Notes under the pieces: generated by a model
Told to the model about the DNA's origin: nothing
The model's input: the letters and a program-made list of their open reading frames with translations, nothing else
The model's database searches: none
Made by a program: the position numbers and the translations under genes
Shown: positions 23,076 through 35,600 of the stretch, piece after piece
Layout of the letters: the number at the start of each line of letters is the position of its first letter
Position numbering within the stretch: the first letter of the stretch is position 1
Assembly: GCA_037447605.1 (NCBI GenBank)
Contig: CM074805.1
Coordinates: 2,887,123 to 2,951,122, forward strand
Source: Zygnema circumcarinatum
Taxonomy: Eukaryota; Streptophyta; Zygnematophyceae; Zygnematales; Zygnemataceae
Direction of reading: 5' to 3'
Length of the DNA: 64,000 nt

Positions 23076-24397
23076 TTCCCGATCCAGTAAGTCCGACCTG
23101 TAGAACGCTGCTCGCAACGGCGCAGCCGCTAGCGACATACCCGGTTGACCGCAAACCTGATTCGGAGTGTGGATGTGGTTTGCCACAACCACTTTGCACG
23201 AAATGCATGCACTTAATGAAGAGGGCAGGCTAGGGAATAGTACCGGGTCACTTCGTTCCAAAGGTGGAATGCTCATTGGGCGGCGCACTGACGCACGTGT
23301 AACGGTGTATGTATTATCAAGTACCGTGTTGTGAAAAACGACGCGGTAGGACCTATGACGACCCAGTTTCTATGTTGTCCCATGTGCACAATGTGCAATA
23401 TCCAAGCGTTTGCGTGTCTCTGATTACTAGTTAGTTGGGCACTAATGAAAAGATCGCCTCAACAAAATTATGGCAAACATCTCCCGTTGCCATTGCTGGG
23501 CAAGAGTTCATATACTTTATTAAACCTTCCAAACGTCATACTTCGGCTGCTAGAAGAGTGAGGAGGAAAGGCTTTCAGAATGCATTGATGGACAACCAAG
23601 TGCGAGCGAGTAGACCCATTCTTAAAGGAACGCTTGGTATTGACCCAGCAGCTGAAGCCTACGAACAAAGAGGGCTTGTTCTTCCATTGTAGGGTCGTAT
23701 TTTGCCAAATCGTCGAGGACAGGGCTGCATGTAATTAACCACGACACCAGCGTTTTGTCGTTCATTTCGTTTGACATTAGGGGAGCACGTGCACTCAAGG
23801 GGTGGACTTCGCATCAAATTGATGGAGTTGGGTCAACGCTGTATCTTTGAATTTGAATTGGAGGAGCTTCTGTCTTATTGCATGCCTTTGAAAGGGCGAG
23901 ACTGTAAGAAGTTTTCCATTTGGTTGGCTCCATGGTTGACGTGTTAACGCTTTTCCAATACATCGTAATAATTAGAAGGTAAACATGCTGAAATAGAACA
24001 CTAGGTTTGCAGCCACTTGAAGAAGAAGAGAAAAAGCGATGACGAAAGGACGCGAAGATTGGCCAGGGACAATGCAGGCAAGGTTTGTGAACTCCAGTCA
24101 GCATCGTGAGAGTCCGCTGATAGTATTAGTGCAAGCAGGCATATGAACATGCACGCAGTGGTCCACATGGAGATCCATCATCAAGAAGCTCAAATAGAGG
24201 CAACACACTCGTAGCAGTAAAGTAAGTAAGCTACTAGCTGTTATGCTCAGCGCTGAGACGGGCAAACGTGTGGAGGGCATCTCCTGAAGAAAATGAATTT
24301 GTACCAAGTAAAGCACAGTCAGGGTCATATTATGCTAAGGTAACAAAGCAGGTGAGTCAAGTTGAAGTGCCAACTTGCACAGGATATCATGTCACCA

Positions 24398-24516
24398 CCT
24401 CAGGTCCCGATGCGTAGGCTGCTCAATCCTTGGAACTTAGATTACGTAAGATTACGTAATCCTTCGTTGGAGGCTAAGTAGCAAGGATTGAGCAGCCTAC
24501 GCATCGGGACCTGAGG
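24398..24516. repeat. perfect 35-bp inverted repeat with a 49-nt loop
   Basis: The left arm 24398-24432 (starting CCTCAGGTCCCGATGCGTAG) is the exact reverse complement of 24482-24516. The loop contains a further ATTACGTAAG/ATTACGTAAT pair. It has no mismatches, so it is probably young. It may be a tiny fold-back element or a hairpin RNA source. Confidence 0.9.
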
Positions 24517-26150
24517 AGGACCTGAGGATGTGAGCTTCCAATTCAGGTGGGATCACGACCAAAGGATGAAATTCTCTTTCAACTATGACACCACCTCGGT
24601 GTCCCGTTTCATTGGCATTTGCCATTTGCGGATGAAACTGAGAGAGCAAGCTGCTGAACTGAAAGAGCACTACATGCCTGGCCGAGGAGAATGCAGATTA
24701 CCGTACTGAATCACACCATTCTCCATTCAAGATATTTTTGCATGCCAGGAGAAGTCAAGTCTAGATTTGCCAATCAATCCATTAATCTAATTTAGCCGCT
24801 CCGCTGAATTAGTTTGCATTCGCAGCTGCAAACAGTTTCATCGAGAAGCCATTGCGTTTCATTAAGACACGAAAAGAGTGAATCTCTCAATATTTTAACC
24901 ATCAACAGGCGCAAGTCATTCCGAGGACTGACAGGTCCCCAGCGCGGGTCGCCTCGCAAAGCTTCCTGCGCATGACTGGGCGTGCCGCTCCCAGCAGACT
25001 ACGGTAGCCCCCTGCGGCCTCTGCGCGGTCCACCTGCGCCATGGGGCCTGAGCCAGCCAGCCGATGCCCCGCTCCATGCCCATGCCCATGCCCATGGGGC
25101 CCCCTGCCAGTCAGTCTGCCGCATTCATCTATTCCATCCCATGCGGCCAATGCCGCATCCGCATCGCCAAAATCCGACCGATGCTACCGCTGGAGGCTCC
25201 ACGTGGCATAGGGTCAGCCCTATTCGCTCCAAGTGCGTACGGCCCTCCGATCCTTCGTACTGTACGTCGGCGAGGCCCCACCACGTACGGTATTGCTGAG
25301 CTGGCGGCCTCTTGGCCCCGTGGCCGCGTAAATGCCGCCGCGCGCCGACAGCTCCCCCGCGAGGGCGCCAGATCCTCTCTTGCGATCGCGCCGCTATTGG
25401 CTCCGGGGGGCCGCGCCAATCAGAGCGCGGGGTCGCGCCAGCCTGGTGCGAGATCCCACGAGGCGGGCGCTCCCGTACAGCTCAGCGCCCGCCCGCCACG
25501 CGGCGAGCCTGCACTCGCTGCCGGCGTGGGCCGGGTCGGTGGGCCGCGGGACAGTCCGCTTCCCGCGGGCGCGGGCCAATGGGAGCGCGCCGGGCCGGGG
25601 ACATTTGTCGGTGGATATTAATAGGCCGTACGAAGAGGCCCGCGCGCGATGCGGCGGTTGCGGCGCGCCCTTGCCGTACGGCGCGGCGGATTGGCCGCCG
25701 TTGCAAATTGCCGTTTGGAGGTTTCCTGCCGCCGCTCTGGATTCAGCGGCTCGCGCGTGCGAGCCGCGCGCGGGTCAACGCGAAACTGCCGAGGCGGGCG
25801 GTGCCCCAACGGCCGCACGGAGCCGCCATGGAACGCCGCGTTCGCACGTGCGAAGGCCTCTCGCGAGGCCACGTGCGGCTAGCGGGCGGGTCGCCGAGGC
25901 GGCCCCGCGGCGGCTCCGCGCGAGCCGCGTGGCAACGTGGGCGGCCGCCCTGGCCCGCCTGGCGGCCTGCCTGCCCGCGGGGGGGGATCCGGCAGCGCCC
26001 GCGGCTTTCAAAAGAGCGGCGGTGCAGCCGTCGGGGCTTGGTCGTAGCCCGCCTCCAGCCACCGCCCGGGACGCTCAGCCTCAGAGGTCGGCGCCTCTAA
26101 AGGATATAATTCCGCGCAGCGGCTTAGGGTTCGAGTGAGCAGAAGCGGCC

Positions 26151-28212
26151 ATGGGTTCCTCAAGGTTTGCGCCAAGGCCCAAGCACAAGAGGGCCTTGTC
26201 GGACGACATGTTTCTCTCGCCGTTTGTGCAGACCGTGGAGATAGGAACGCCAGGCTCGCTGGAGTACCGCGTGCTGTATGGCGACGACAGATGGCAGCGC
26301 CAGTTGTCGCCATGGCACGATATCCCCCTTCGTACCGACGGAAACTTCGTCTCGTGCATCTGCAAGACGCCGGCGGGCAGCTGGGCGCGCCACGAAGCAG
26401 CTGCCGATGAGCCCTTTAACCCTCTCCGACTGGTAAAGAGCTACAGGGACATCAAGGAAGGCGCGAAAGAGGACCGCCGCAGCCGGCCGCTGGATGCTCA
26501 GCTGGTCGCGGAGGAGATTGCTCCCACAACAACGGAGCGGCGCGCAGGATCTGGGAGGCTTCTTCCTATCCCTTCGCTGTTGGGCCTTGAAGACAAGGAG
26601 GTGAAGGACTCCAGAGAGAGCACCCAGTCTGCACGTCCGGCACATTACCCCGACAACGCGCCATGGAATATTGGCTGTCTACCGCAGACATGGACTAAAT
26701 GGGCCTCTGTCGGTGAGGAGGCCGACCAGCCCGGCATGCTGGAAGTGATCGACATCGGGCTGTGCAAGCTTCGCCAGGTGGGCGAGGTGTACCTCGTGAA
26801 GCCGCTCGGGGCATTCCGGGTGGAGGACCGCGGAGCAGGCGCGTGCTGGAGAGTGGTGGTCATTGCAGCAGACGACGCCATGGCGGAGCTCTTTCAAGAC
26901 ACGCGGGATGTGCCCCTGTACCTGCCGGGCATCTGGGACCAGATTCGCGACTGGCTGAAGACGTCCATGGCGGGAAGGAAAGGTGAGCACTCATGATGGT
27001 GTTGCTACTCGGAGTTCTGCTGGGCTTGATCTCTTCTTTCTTGCAGAATACGTGTCGATTTTCCAATGCATGAAAAGTCCCTGCACAGCACTGTCACGTA
27101 GTGGAAAAGATGCTCGTGTGGTACTTTCTTATAACTTGGCTGGATGGAGGGAAAGGTCAGACTCTAGCAAGAAGCATCATGTAATCGAACCAGTTCAACG
27201 GACTGTGTGCAGCTTGGTCGAAACCCGGGGTCTCGTTTCCAGTTTCACCTTACTGTAGTTCGGGATGAAGCCCGATATTTGTGAAATGTATAGTTTATTG
27301 CTCAGTGAGGCTTAAGCGGAGTCTTGCAGTCTTGCTGATTGTCCAGGGTCTGCCTAATAAGCTTTCTCCAGTCTGATTCTCCACCCTTCTTGATGTGTGG
27401 CGCCAACGGTACGTGACTTGCCGCAGTCATATTCCTCCTACTTACAGAGGTCCTGCTGTTTTGTGGAATGTCTTGCAGGTTCAAAAAGGACTGGGATACA
27501 TGTCAGCCGCCCGTGCCCCGCAGCATTGACCCGCGCCCGAATTGCCGCAAGCTATGAGGCATGGCGCCACTACAGCACTCGGCAGTCGGCTGTGCGGAAG
27601 AGCCTCACTCTGAAAATACCGGCTCCGCTGTCAGCGGCTGTTCTAGCGACAGCTTGGAAGAAGTACACCTGCTCAGACTCGCAGTCCACCTCCACCCCCA
27701 TAAGCTTAACATGCCCGGCTGCCCTGTCAAGCACCTTTTGGGACCCTTCTTGGAGTGAGGTGCAGCCCCAAAAGCCGGTTGTTTCTGCTTCGACATCACC
27801 GTCGCATAAGGGGGAGTCGCCGGCATTGCCTTTGAGGGGACTTTTGACGTTGTGGAACCGCGTGATGAGCAGCAACATTGCGCGTGTGAAGCCGCAAGCA
27901 AAGCAAAAACCTCAGGTCCTTGAACCCGCTTCAACTATTTTTCAAGGCCCGGTTCCGGGAGTCTACCATACTGAGGGATTTGTACAAAGTAAAGCTTGCA
28001 ACTTCGATGCCCCCGACTCCTTCCACAAGTATTGTGCTACCCCCGGTCGGGTTGAAGAAGAGGAAGAAGAACTGTTCCCGCAGCTCACGAGATCGAACAC
28101 AGAGCCGTCGTCGAGAAAAGATTACCACGCCTTCCACGTCTCTCGGACGCCTGTACCCGCCCACTGGACGCCGGCGGTTGTCTTTCCCAGGCGAGGGTTG
28201 AGGCAGTTGTGA
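26151..28212 (+). CDS. inorganic pyrophosphatase-like protein (family I), probable pseudoenzyme
   Basis: A 521-aa protein from two exons, 26151-26982 and 27479-28212 (intron phase 1, GTGAGC donor, TCTTGCAG acceptor). The N-terminal 270 residues follow the eukaryotic family I soluble pyrophosphatase fold: LEYRVLYGDD (38-47), SPWHDIPL (53-60), NPLRL (90-94), NIGCLPQTW (173-181), LEVIDIG (197-203), VKPLGAF (216-222) and CWRVVVIA (232-239). Against the yeast enzyme the active site is largely lost. The D-x-D-x-x-D metal motif becomes Q-x-G-x-x-E, the Glu of the VEIP strand is Lys72, the NYG Tyr is Ile, and the YKIPDGK stretch is absent. A charged insert of about 60 residues (about 98-163) and a Ser/Pro-rich C-terminal extension of about 240 residues are added. 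The frame is intact throughout, so this looks like a protein kept for a non-catalytic role. The ATG lies in a GCGGCCATGG context. Confidence 0.8.
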
Positions 28213-28278
28213 CCCTTGACTTCGGCTTTCGGCTTTTGGTCATTAGTTGTGAAGGTGCTGGAGAGGCCTGCACTTTTC

Positions 28279-28284
28279 AATAAA
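28279..28284 (+). terminator. AATAAA polyadenylation signal of the PPase-like gene
   Basis: AATAAA lies 67 nt after the TGA at 28210-28212, a usual distance for a 3' UTR processing signal. Confidence 0.55.
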
Positions 28285-28289
28285 ATTTC

Positions 28290-29526
28290 ATTCGTTTAGG
28301 ACAGCTGTAAAATAGAAATTCATTTGCTTCCTGTTCTTTTTTCGGGCTCCATGCGCGCCGCATGGAGGCTGCCACGAAATCAGTGGAGGAAGCCATTACC
28401 CAATAGGCTAGTTATCTTGAAGGCATCCTGCCTCTTGATGCCTTCCATATAGAATTAGTGAGCGTTTCCTGCTGGAACATGTAGTTGAAATTAATTTTGT
28501 CGTTGCCCATGTTTGTTATTTAACCAATCACATGGCCAGTGTATACATTGTCACAGCTGTATTTTGTCGCGGTTATGACTTGCGCCACGGGCTGAAAATG
28601 TTCCTTTGCCGTTCTTAAAATTTTAGAATCTGCTTGTTATGCATTCATCGCCCGCGCTCAAGAGGCAGCCTCTGCTGCCATTGACGATGTGATGCATCTG
28701 CTGGGGACAGTTGTAAACAATGACAGTATGGTTTTCGCGGTGGAGGGTTGGCCAGTGGATGCTTGTAAATGTATTGCAAGTCTTGGAAGTTAAACCACTG
28801 AAGCTGAATGTGAGCGCGAGTTCTCTGAGTTACCTGCGCCTAGCAATAGGACTTCCGAAAACAAAAAAAAATGAAGAAGATTCGAAGATTGTCGAATCAG
28901 TAGCTCGCACTTCCGTAGTCTTTCCATTTCGTGTGTTTGATGCATCCGACCGCGTTACGAATAGTCAAACGTCATTTGCGGCGCTCAATGCTGAAGGTAC
29001 GACATAGCACCCGGAGAGGACATCAACGTCGAACCAAACACACGAAATTCTCAGCATTGCTTGACTACGTGCTCTACTGCAGTGTGAAGGTAGCGCCGTG
29101 AGCTCGCGCGGGACGCACAGCGCATGGTTCAAGGCGCACCAATCTTGTCGTAACGCTATGCGTCCTTCTGCTATGCTAGTTAAACCAGTCAAAGGCTATG
29201 AGGGACAGTCGCTCTAGAGTAATGCCTTCCACCTATCATTGTTCGTATGAAAATACATGCCGTAGTCGTTGTTGCATGTCACAGACTAGCACAAGGATCC
29301 AAAACAATCCGGAGTTTGGCGCACGAGCTGTTCCAATCACACAATGTTGTGTTCAACAAGTTCGATGTGTGCGACACTCCGTTGAAGCGAGCGTGCTATG
29401 CCGCCATAGTTTAACGGTGGAGATTCGGATGTGTAGCAGTTCCCCGTTGAACTGTGACATGGAGCCCCGCTCGCCCCGGCCCCTCTGCCAGCGAACCCGC
29501 GCAAACGCCAGACACGTGGCGCTCGG
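28290..29526. other. intergenic, no gene seen
   Basis: AT-rich sequence with no repeat or coding signal that I can support. It contains the promoter region of the downstream HCF164 gene. Confidence 0.5.
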
Positions 29527-32500
29527 ATGGCCCTTCTCCCCGCCTGCCTGCCACGTGGCGGCCCTCTCACTGTGCCCCTCCGCCACTTCGCGACCTCTCC
29601 TGTCCTTTGCAGCTTCAGCAGATTGCCTTCTTCCTGCAAGCTTTCCACAGAATTAGGGCAAAAGTTTTCCCATGGCGGCTCTTGCACCGCGAGAAGCGGG
29701 GGAGGGCGGCTTTCTTCTTCGGGCCGCCAGGGGCTCCGCGTTTCGGAGAATGATTCGCAAGTGCCAAGTGACAGCAGTGGAGGAGAGAGGGAATTAGGTC
29801 AAGCAGAGGCAGCGCCGCTTGGTGAAGGAAGGCAAGAAGGCGGCAATGTGGGTCTGGCTGTGGCTTCCGCTGCAGCTGCCATAGTTTTATTTCTTGGCAC
29901 TCGACTCGGGGGAGGTGGAGCGGACCTTGGGACTCTCTCAGCACTCGCCATCCCTTACGATGAGGTGAGTGGGGAAGCGTGCGGGAAGGGGGGTTCTTTA
30001 TGGGCTACGTCTTTGAGATACAATCTGGTTTTCCGAAGTCTATAAGGTGGAGCGCAATGCCATGGGAACAAATGCAATTTTCCCGATTCAATAGAGTGAC
30101 TGCACTGGAAAAGTTGACGTTCATTGTCTTGTCCATGAGGCAAGGATATTGCTTGCACAGGAAATGCTGCACAATGTAGCAAACGGTTTCATCCCACGTC
30201 GTTTTGGAAAATCGTTTACTATTGACTGTTTCAGTTTCCTACGATTTGTCCTTGGGTGAACCTGCGCCTAGGCACCCATGATGACACAACTGAAAAGGCA
30301 TTTGGCTTCGTATCCAGCTTCATTTTCAATACTATCATTTGCTGGAATATTGTGGATGCTGATTCATCGTTGGACCAGTATGCATTTAATGTCGCAGATA
30401 TCACGCCAATGCTTGGAGAGGTTCGATGCCATTGAATGAATATGAATGTATTACGCTGTGGGGTTTAGTACTTGCAACTTTTCCATGAACATGAGCGACA
30501 CACGTTGCGCCTTCTCAAATGTTGCAAATCTTACGTCGCACGTGTGTATTTTAGCTGTTTTCCGTGATTGATCAGTACAGTGCACCGGATTGAGGAGGTC
30601 CACACTTGGTTTTAACTCCGGGGTAACCCCGCCATACGACGTTCATTTTTTTCCGAATTAATGAACATGAATTGAACTATGAATTGAGCATGATGAACAA
30701 TAACATGTCATCCGATGAACATTTGAACAAAGATTATGACTTGTTCGTACAATCCAGTATCATATTGTTTACCCGTGGACCCAAGTCAAAGCATTTGAGC
30801 ATGTTTAGGAATTAGAATTGTTCAAATGTTCAACTGTTGTTTCGGAAGTTCAGCTTGAACATCTGTCAATGAATAGTTCAATAAAAATTGCTATTGGTAT
30901 TGGAACGCAGTCCTTGAATGACTGTGTATATTGAGGTTTTCGAGGTAATTTATGTTTGTAGTGTTCAAGCCAAGTGGTGGTACAGTAGTATCAGTTTGGT
31001 AGCGCCATTGCAGCTGTGAGATCATCATCGTTTTGTATAGTCGTCCTACCCTCCTACAAATTTGTCTAGATATTGTAGGCAATTATATCTCTTGAATGTG
31101 TAAGTGAGCTTCTGTACTGGTCGTTCCTGTAGGTGCAAATGTACTCCATAACTTGGAATGACTGAAAGGGGAAGCTTCGTGTACGTCTTTAAGCTATTAA
31201 TTACCTTATGTTTTACATCGTCAGCTGTACTTTGTACGTCTGACCAGCGTTACAAACAATCAGTAATTCCATAGCAGTCTGGATAGGGCGGGAGAGAGGG
31301 AGGGAAGCATTGGGTGCAACAGTGGCGCTCAGACGGCGAAGGCTGGTCCGTTGTTGCCACCTTACGATGCACGATCGACGGCTGGTTGGACTGATGGCAG
31401 CTATGGATGTGTTGGAATGGTGAATTCAGATAGGTTCCTCGTTTTGGAGAGGTTGGTGAGTAGTTTAACGCATCGTATCGGTAATCATGAAACCAATACG
31501 TGACAATATGATAGATTGCTTCTACTGTACCGGCTGTCGTCCCTCTCCAGCATCGTTTCATTTCTGTTGTACAGCCTATCTGCAGCCCTCTCTGTCTCCC
31601 GCAGCGTCGCCACCGCCCTTGTCCTAAAGGCACCATTGATGTGTCTGCACAGCGGATTTTGGGATCCATTTCAAAACAGGATCAGTCTGAGGGTTGCATA
31701 TAGACCCATCTCTTTTCTATTTTATTGAAGTCATTTCGAATACTGTGATGTTCGTGAACCAAGTTAAGAACGAACAGGTTTGCAGACCATTATCCAAGAG
31801 CGTAGTGGCATTTGCGCCTTGTCTGCTTTTCATGGGAATCGGGGAGCCCCCTGGATATGTTTTGAGGTTTGATGATCCATTGGACATTAGAGCCAGTCTT
31901 GTTCCTGTACACCCTCTGTCTAAATACTTTCTTGTTTGTTTCCAATGGTAGCTTCCAATTTTTGTGAATTGTCTGCTTTGTTCTCCCCAGCTGCTGACAT
32001 GGCAGTCTGGGATTTTTCAAATGCAGGCGCTGAGAAACGGCCGGCCGACAGTTGTCGAATTTTATGCAGATTGGTGCGAAGTGTGTCGCGAGCTGGCAGG
32101 CTCCTTGTACGGAGTGGAAGCAGAGTACAAGTGAGCGAAATATTCAGAACTCTCTCCGTTTCTGGTTTTCTGTGCTAAGCTTGTCGGCGGGATCAATCGT
32201 GTTGTGGCCTCTGCCTTTATCTTTCTATGTTTTTTCAATGGTCCATGCTGTGTTTTGATTGGCTTCTCCAATTTTCCGCGGGTGTGCAGGGACAAAGTTA
32301 ATTTTGTGATGTTGAATATCGATAATGTAAAGTGGGCGGAGGAGCTTAACGAGTTTGGAGTAGAAGGAATCCCTCATTTTGTGTTCTTAGATGCACAAGG
32401 GAATGAAGAAGGAAACATTGTCGGGAAACTGCCAAAGAAAGTGCTGCAAGAAAATCTGTCTGCCCTCGCCCGCGGCGACCCCAAGCTCCCATACTCACAA

Positions 32501-32575
32501 GTGGTGGGGGAGTTCTCTGTTCGCAGTGACCGTCAAACGGCAGCAGTCACGGACCCGAGGGCCCACGGAAACTGA
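29527..32575 (+). CDS. HCF164: HCF164-type thylakoid thioredoxin-like protein
   Basis: A 275-aa protein from three exons: 29527-29964, 32027-32130 and 32290-32575 (phases 0 and 2). The first 70 residues are rich in Ser, Arg and Gly with few acids, like a chloroplast transit peptide. A membrane span follows (about 107-124, [15 protein letters not shown]). The thioredoxin domain starts [13 protein letters not shown] and has the active site WCEVC (Cys163, Cys166). It continues [12 protein letters not shown] and [20 protein letters not shown], which keeps the cis-Pro, and ends near VTDPRAHGN. These stretches match plant HCF164 closely. That protein is anchored in the thylakoid membrane with the domain in the lumen, receives electrons via CcdA and is needed to assemble cytochrome b6f. 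The ATG at 29527 was chosen because it gives the transit peptide in frame. Intron 1 is about 2.1 kb. Confidence 0.92.
29965..32026 (+). other. HCF164 intron 1, no other feature seen
   Basis: An AT-rich 2.06-kb intron between a GTGAGT donor and an ATGCAG acceptor. I found no nested gene or clear repeat in it. Confidence 0.7.
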
Positions 32576-33149
32576 ATAGGGCAAACAGGATTGTTTTTAA
32601 AAAAGAAGAATTGACCCTTCTTTGTAATCTATTGTCGTTTGAGGGGGGCTTCTGCTTTTACTGGTTGCCAAAGATTTTGAAATGTTGTTTCTAAGTTGAG
32701 TGTCATATGCTTGTAGTGAATCATATACGGCGAGTGAGAGGTGTACCTGTCCTTAGTTTAGGGACGTTCTTCATTTCCTGCTGAGGAATCGGTCCTTTTC
32801 TGAATTCCTGGAGATTCCACTTGTAATTTCAAGCTTGTACACAAAGGAAGTTTTTTTCACGAGTGTTGCGGACTGTGGATGCGGTGCACATTGAGAGAAA
32901 GAGGATACGGAAAAGTGGATGTGGAATTTGATAATGGGGCCACAATGAGAGGTAGGCGAGTGCTGCCTGCCGCCTTCCCGCACAGACAGGCGCGTGCCGA
33001 GGCCGTATCTTGTGTTGCTCGGGACGGCGCCTGCCGGTGGTGCGCATCCATGCCTCAGCGTGAAGGGCACGGAACCGCGCAGTTCCAGCGAGTTCCCACG
33101 AGGGATCGCTAACGCAGTGCCGTGTTTTAGAATTCCAATAAAAAACTCT
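32576..33149 (+). other. HCF164 3' flank
   Basis: No coding signal. AATAAA at 33137-33142 could serve as a polyadenylation signal, but it is 560 nt from the stop and abuts the fold-back element. Confidence 0.4.
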
Positions 33150-34765
<1,616 letters not shown>

Positions 34766-35379
34766 CGTACAACAGGACAGGTGTACGGTCATCGGCAGCC
34801 TCGCTGACGGGCGTCAGGGGCCAGCGCCAACCTAAAATTGAGATCGACAACCGTACGACCGTAATGTTGTTCGATGTCAACGGTTGCACGGTCATTCTAA
34901 AAGTATTTTAAGACTCTGAAACTTTTGGATATTAGAACGTTCAAATACTGAAATCTAAAACTCTAAAAGTCCCTTGTACGGACTTTTTGACATCCCTAGT
35001 TCCCACGCCTAATTCTGTTACCCTCCGTGACGCTGATGGTGAAACTAAAATGCGCGAGCGCGGAGTTCGCCCTCATGTGGCCCTCCCTCATGGGCGGTGC
35101 TCGGCGCATTTTTGGGGATGTTGTGTTGGCCGGTCCGATCCGTCGCGATTTATTGTCCCGCGCGCAGCGCACCGTGAAGGCGGGGCTCCTCGCGATGCGG
35201 CCCTGCGCAAGGAGCGCCGTGACGTGACACTGCCGACGAGTTTGGTCCGATGGCTGTTGCGGTTTTTGGATGCCTCGAGGCACGCTCTCCATCCTTCCTT
35301 CGCCCATCGCTCCTTCGAGATGCGCGCACGGCCCCAGAAGCCCTCCTTTCCTCTTGCGGCGATCCTCGCTAGTTTTTAT
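34766..35379. other. intergenic, no gene seen
   Basis: Contains a few CGTACG-type words and a CTAAAAGT repeat near 34745-34980. There is no coding signal. Confidence 0.4.
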
Positions 35380-35600
35380 CGACAGCGCATTTCCGTCGCC
35401 CTTCAGCGCTGCCGTCCTCGCTTCTCCGCTCCTTCGGCGTGAAGCCGCGGTTGTTGGTGGCTGTGTCGGTGGCCTTCCGCCGCTCTCTCTCGGCGACCTT
35501 CGCGGCTGCTTCGAGGGAGGGCTTGAAGCGTTGTTGAGGCGAGGCGTAGCTTTCCGTTCTCAGCTTTTCTCTGTTGTCCGTAGGTCCTTTGACACTGCGT
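35380..35600 (-). repeat. dispersed repeat, copy lacking the CTCACGATGGCGA end
   Basis: The region TTCGGCGTG, GGCGACCTTCGCGGCTGCTT, CGTAGCTTTCCGTTCTCAGC, TCTCTGTTGTCCGTAGGTCC aligns with 55735-55895 and 12995-13077. On the minus strand it is an open frame with charged, repeat-specific residues, so the family may descend from a coding sequence. Confidence 0.65.

Larger units (their letters stand above)
21130..26150. other. intergenic region between divergent kinase and PPase-like genes
   Basis: About 5 kb with no supportable gene. The stretches 21130-22350 and 25000-26100 are GC-rich and probably include the promoters of the two flanking genes; the long open frames there (such as 25312-26138) are composition effects. 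In between lie a MITE (22373-22571), CCAATGG word clusters (22600-23075) and a perfect inverted repeat (24398-24516). An ATG-CCC hexamer run lies near 25073-25097. Confidence 0.5.

Noticed and set aside
25312-26138. Two overlapping 260-residue frames upstream of the PPase-like gene
   Set aside because: Very GC-rich, Arg/Ala/Pro-rich in all frames, and no domain; this is probably promoter sequence.
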